DNA of 5,340 bases from Nitrososphaerales archaeon TH5888 (GTDB lineage: Archaea > Thermoproteota > Nitrososphaeria > Nitrososphaerales > Nitrososphaeraceae), in NCBI GenBank assembly GCA_014523595.1, contig JAATVN010000021.1, forward strand, positions 1-5,340. Direction: 5' to 3'. Both the position numbers and the translations under genes were made by a program. Positions 5,172-5,340 of the stretch are shown here, one piece after another. The notes below the pieces were generated by a model that was not told the DNA's origin, ran no database searches, and worked only from the letters and a program-made list of their open reading frames with translations. Each line of letters begins with the position of its first letter. Within the stretch, counting starts at the first letter, position 1.

Positions 5172-5340
5172 ATGAGTTCAAATCCCAATAAACCTGCACT
5201 AGTTGAATTGTCTGAAAAGAACTTTGACGAAGTTATCGGTGGTAATAAACCGGTTCTTGTTGATTTTTGGGCAACATGGTGTGGCCCATGTCAGTTCATG
5301 CTTCCAATCTTCGACAAGCTCGCAAAAAAATATGAAGAAA
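5172..5340 (+). CDS. trxA: Thioredoxin, 3' end outside window
   Basis: Cytosolic thiol-disulfide oxidoreductase of the thioredoxin family; the first 56 residues are visible. The active site is WCGPC with Cys37 and Cys40, preceded by VLVDFWAT, where Asp31 matches the buried Asp26 of E. coli thioredoxin. Pro45 in QFMLPIFDKLA matches the conserved Pro40. All landmarks are shifted by five residues, so the N-terminus is only slightly longer than in E. coli, and there is no signal peptide or membrane anchor. Residue 41 after the active site is Gln rather than the usual Lys or Arg. The ATG at 5172 is supported by the TATA box at 5139-5147. The C-terminal half, with the cis-proline loop, lies outside. 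Electrons would come from a thioredoxin reductase not seen here. The symbol trxA is used by homology; archaea often carry several copies. Confidence 0.93.
   Translation, partial: MSSNPNKPALVELSEKNFDEVIGGNKPVLVDFWATWCGPCQFMLPIFDKLAKKYEE

Noticed and set aside
1..5340. tRNA or rRNA genes, CRISPR repeats, insertion sequences, integration sites
   Set aside because: Nearly all bases are in well-supported protein genes, and the intergenic stretches (all under 150 bases) show no cloverleaf, repeated array or terminal inverted repeats with a transposase.

Overview
The window looks like chromosome of an AT-rich archaeon, most likely an ammonia-oxidising thaumarchaeon (Nitrososphaeria). The evidence is an archaeal-type histidyl-tRNA synthetase, an archease, archaeal TATA boxes about 27-30 bases ahead of likely leaderless or short-leader starts, frequent TTG starts and tight AT-rich gene packing. 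No marker fixes the genus, so the lineage is an inference from overall protein style.

Bases 1-2828 (minus strand) hold a succinate dehydrogenase (complex II) operon in the order sdhA-sdhC-sdhD-sdhB. The flavoprotein is complete with all catalytic residues. Two small haem/quinone membrane subunits follow, then the iron-sulfur subunit, which leaves the window after its [2Fe-2S] domain. Junctions are very tight: a 1-base TGATG overlap, a 2-base gap, and a 9-base gap. This points to one transcript with translational coupling. Both sdhA and sdhB use TTG starts.

Bases 2829-2975 are a divergent promoter region between sdhA and a small plus-strand gene of unknown function (85 aa, 2976-3233). That gene converges on hisS across a 42-base gap.

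Bases 3276-4547 (minus) encode a complete histidyl-tRNA synthetase. It is divergent from an archease gene (plus, 4616-5044), with an apparently shared palindromic TATA box between them. Archease activates the RtcB RNA ligase used in tRNA splicing, so this pair is tRNA-related.

Bases 5045-5171 hold an inverted repeat just after the archease stop, several TTGATT copies and a near-consensus TATA box. A thioredoxin gene (5172 onward) follows and is cut by the window end.

Overall this is a core-metabolism and housekeeping region. I see no mobile element, CRISPR array, RNA gene or defence-like cassette. The points worth a second look are regulatory and start-site details, the small unknown gene, and the arrangement of the SDH subunits.
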